Assembly: GCF_017349075.1 (NCBI RefSeq)
Contig: NZ_JAFMOF010000002.1
Coordinates: 496,001 to 560,000, forward strand
Length of the DNA stretch: 64,000 bases
Reading direction: 5' to 3'
Origin: Streptomyces triculaminicus
Lineage (GTDB): Bacteria > Actinomycetota > Actinomycetes > Streptomycetales > Streptomycetaceae
In this document: piece by piece, positions 63,199 to 64,000 of the stretch
Layout: the number at the start of each line of letters is the position of its first letter
How positions within the stretch are numbered: the stretch's first letter is position 1
Program-made: the position numbers and the translations under genes
Notes under the pieces: model-generated
What the model saw: the letters and a program-made list of their open reading frames with translations, nothing else
Databases searched by the model: none
Told to the model about the DNA's origin: nothing

Positions 63199-63446
63199 CA
63201 GTGCCTCATCCCCGGCATGCCGCCCATGTCCCCGCCGGATCCGTTCTGCGAGCCCCCGCCGGAGCCGGTTCCCGACCCGGTTCCGGACCCGGAGTCGCCA
63301 CCGCCGGTGCGGTGCATACCCGGTGACACCGGGCCGGCCGCCGAGCCCGCCGCGTAGGACACGCCGAAGACGGCGGACAGCAGCAGGACGAAGCCGGTCA
63401 GGGTGGCGTACGGACGAAGAGGAGGGCGTGTTCGGCGTGCGGTCAT
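63198..63446 (-). CDS. Small membrane protein with Met/His-rich tail
   Basis: An 82-residue protein: a basic start, one helix (TLTGFVLLLSAVFGVSYAAG), a Gly/Ser spacer (GSGTGSGTGSGGGSQNG) and GGDMGGMPGMRH at the end, a possible Cu(I) ligand tail. The stop codon touches the CopA start (TGATG), so it is co-translated. It probably passes copper to or holds copper near CopA (inference). No family recognised. Confidence 0.7.
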   Translation of the reverse strand: MTARRTRPPLRPYATLTGFVLLLSAVFGVSYAAGSAAGPVSPGMHRTGGGDSGSGTGSGTGSGGGSQNGSGGDMGGMPGMRH

Positions 63447-63676
63447 CGCCGCATCGTGACACGCCGCGAGCCGCCCGCGTCCTTCCGCGCAGCCCGCTCG
63501 GCGCGTGAGGATTATCCCTTTCGCACCCGGGAACCAGCGGGCCCCCGCAGCCGACTACCCAGAGATTGCGGCAGGTGCTTCCGCTGCTTCCGCATACGCG
63601 TACGAACCCCCGGGAACTCGCCCCGCGTTCCGTACGACTTCCTTGGGGTCCACGACTTCGCGAGGAGATCCCCACC

Positions 63677-64000
63677 GTGTCCCTGCCCGACCCCGTACCT
63701 CTCTACGGCCCCGAGTACAAGCGCGATCCGTACCCGCTGTACGAGCGGATGCGCGCCGCCGGCCCCGTCCACCGGGTGCTCTTCCCCAGCGGGGTCACGG
63801 CCTGGCTCGTCACCGGGCACGCCGCCGCCCAGAGGACCCTCGCGGACCCCCGGCTGGGCAAGAACCACGCGCTCGGCAACGATCGCTGGCGCGAACGCGC
63901 CTCGATCATGCCGGAGCCCCAGCACTCCCAGCTCCAGGTCCACCTGCTCCACCAGGACGCGCCGAAGCACACCGCCATGCGCCGCCTGATCACCGACGCG
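63677..64000 (+). CDS. Cytochrome P450, N-terminal part (runs off window)
   Basis: The first 108 codons of a P450, VSLPDPVPLYGPEYKRDPYP onward, with YPLYERMRAAGPVHRV, the WLVTGHAAAQRTLADPRL strand block, and the C-helix motif HQDAPKHTAMRRLI (HxxxR). GAGGAG precedes the GTG by nine bases. Heme-binding Cys is outside the window, so intactness is unknown. The gene starts divergent from the copper operon. Confidence 0.85.
   Translation, partial: MSLPDPVPLYGPEYKRDPYPLYERMRAAGPVHRVLFPSGVTAWLVTGHAAAQRTLADPRLGKNHALGNDRWRERASIMPEPQHSQLQVHLLHQDAPKHTAMRRLITDA

Noticed and set aside
1..64000. tRNA genes as integration target
   Set aside because: No tRNA-like cloverleaf or GGTTCRANTCC block was seen; the repeats match the ald 3' end instead.

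Overview
The window looks like Streptomyces chromosome. GC is very high, GTG starts are common, genes overlap by four bases in operons, and the gene content fits the genus: a DasR/chitin-type chitinase promoter, a ribD-ribE-ribM-ribBA-ribH-hisE-hisG block behind an FMN riboswitch, a GGDEF-EAL protein, a class F sortase, an EccA-like ATPase and an r1t-type holin. No tRNA, rRNA or CRISPR array was recognised.

Layout. 1-31.0 kb reads as ordinary chromosome: a partial DUF5995 gene, a uracil permease, an Arg/Asp-repeat secreted protein, an MFS pump, a secreted chitinase, riboflavin and histidine genes, two CNNM/CorC-type membrane proteins, an EccA-like ATPase, a uridine-kinase-like protein, a C39-like peptidase, a c-di-GMP enzyme, DUF779, a nucleotidyltransferase/DUF4291 pair, a sortase with its probable substrate, a globin-reductase, a flavin-type oxidase, and a divergent AhpD/LysR pair. 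31.4-38.05 kb is an accessory operon behind a truncated IS5-family element: the tail of a broken ATPase-like gene, a HerA-type ATPase, an acidic protein joined (through a frameshift) to a RelA/SpoT synthetase domain, a 93-residue protein and a small alarmone-hydrolase (HD) protein, all overlapping by 4 bases from the ATPase onward. 38.2-54.8 kb is bounded and divided by three copies of the 3' end plus terminator of the aldehyde dehydrogenase gene whose intact copy ends at 54783; a dead tyrosine-recombinase fragment lies 1 kb from that gene. I read this as two integrative elements inserted one after the other. The left one (38.3-44.6 kb) holds a regulator/methyltransferase pair divergent from a small peptide, a JmjC/cupin oxygenase, an aldo/keto reductase and a phosphotransferase-fold protein. 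The right one (44.6-54.8 kb) holds an FKBP, IS and permease/Lrp wreckage, an SDP-like toxin operon (secreted peptide, SdpA-like, SdpB/HTTM), a serine hydrolase and an FAD oxidoreductase. From 54.8 kb chromosome resumes: aldehyde dehydrogenase with its GAF regulator, a holin, and a copper block (Met/His-rich membrane protein, zinc-finger anti-sigma, ECF sigma, PCuAC chaperone, CopA-type ATPase, small Met-rich protein), ending in a partial cytochrome P450.

How it works together. The riboflavin genes form a flavin-controlled operon, and the copper genes form a handling and export set. The sortase and the gene before it form an enzyme-substrate pair. The most novel material is the HerA ATPase-alarmone synthetase-alarmone hydrolase operon. 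After it come the tandem ald-targeted elements and their two peptide-based clusters. Several genes carry single-base frameshifts; two of these lie in runs of five C, so sequencing error must be excluded before calling them dead.
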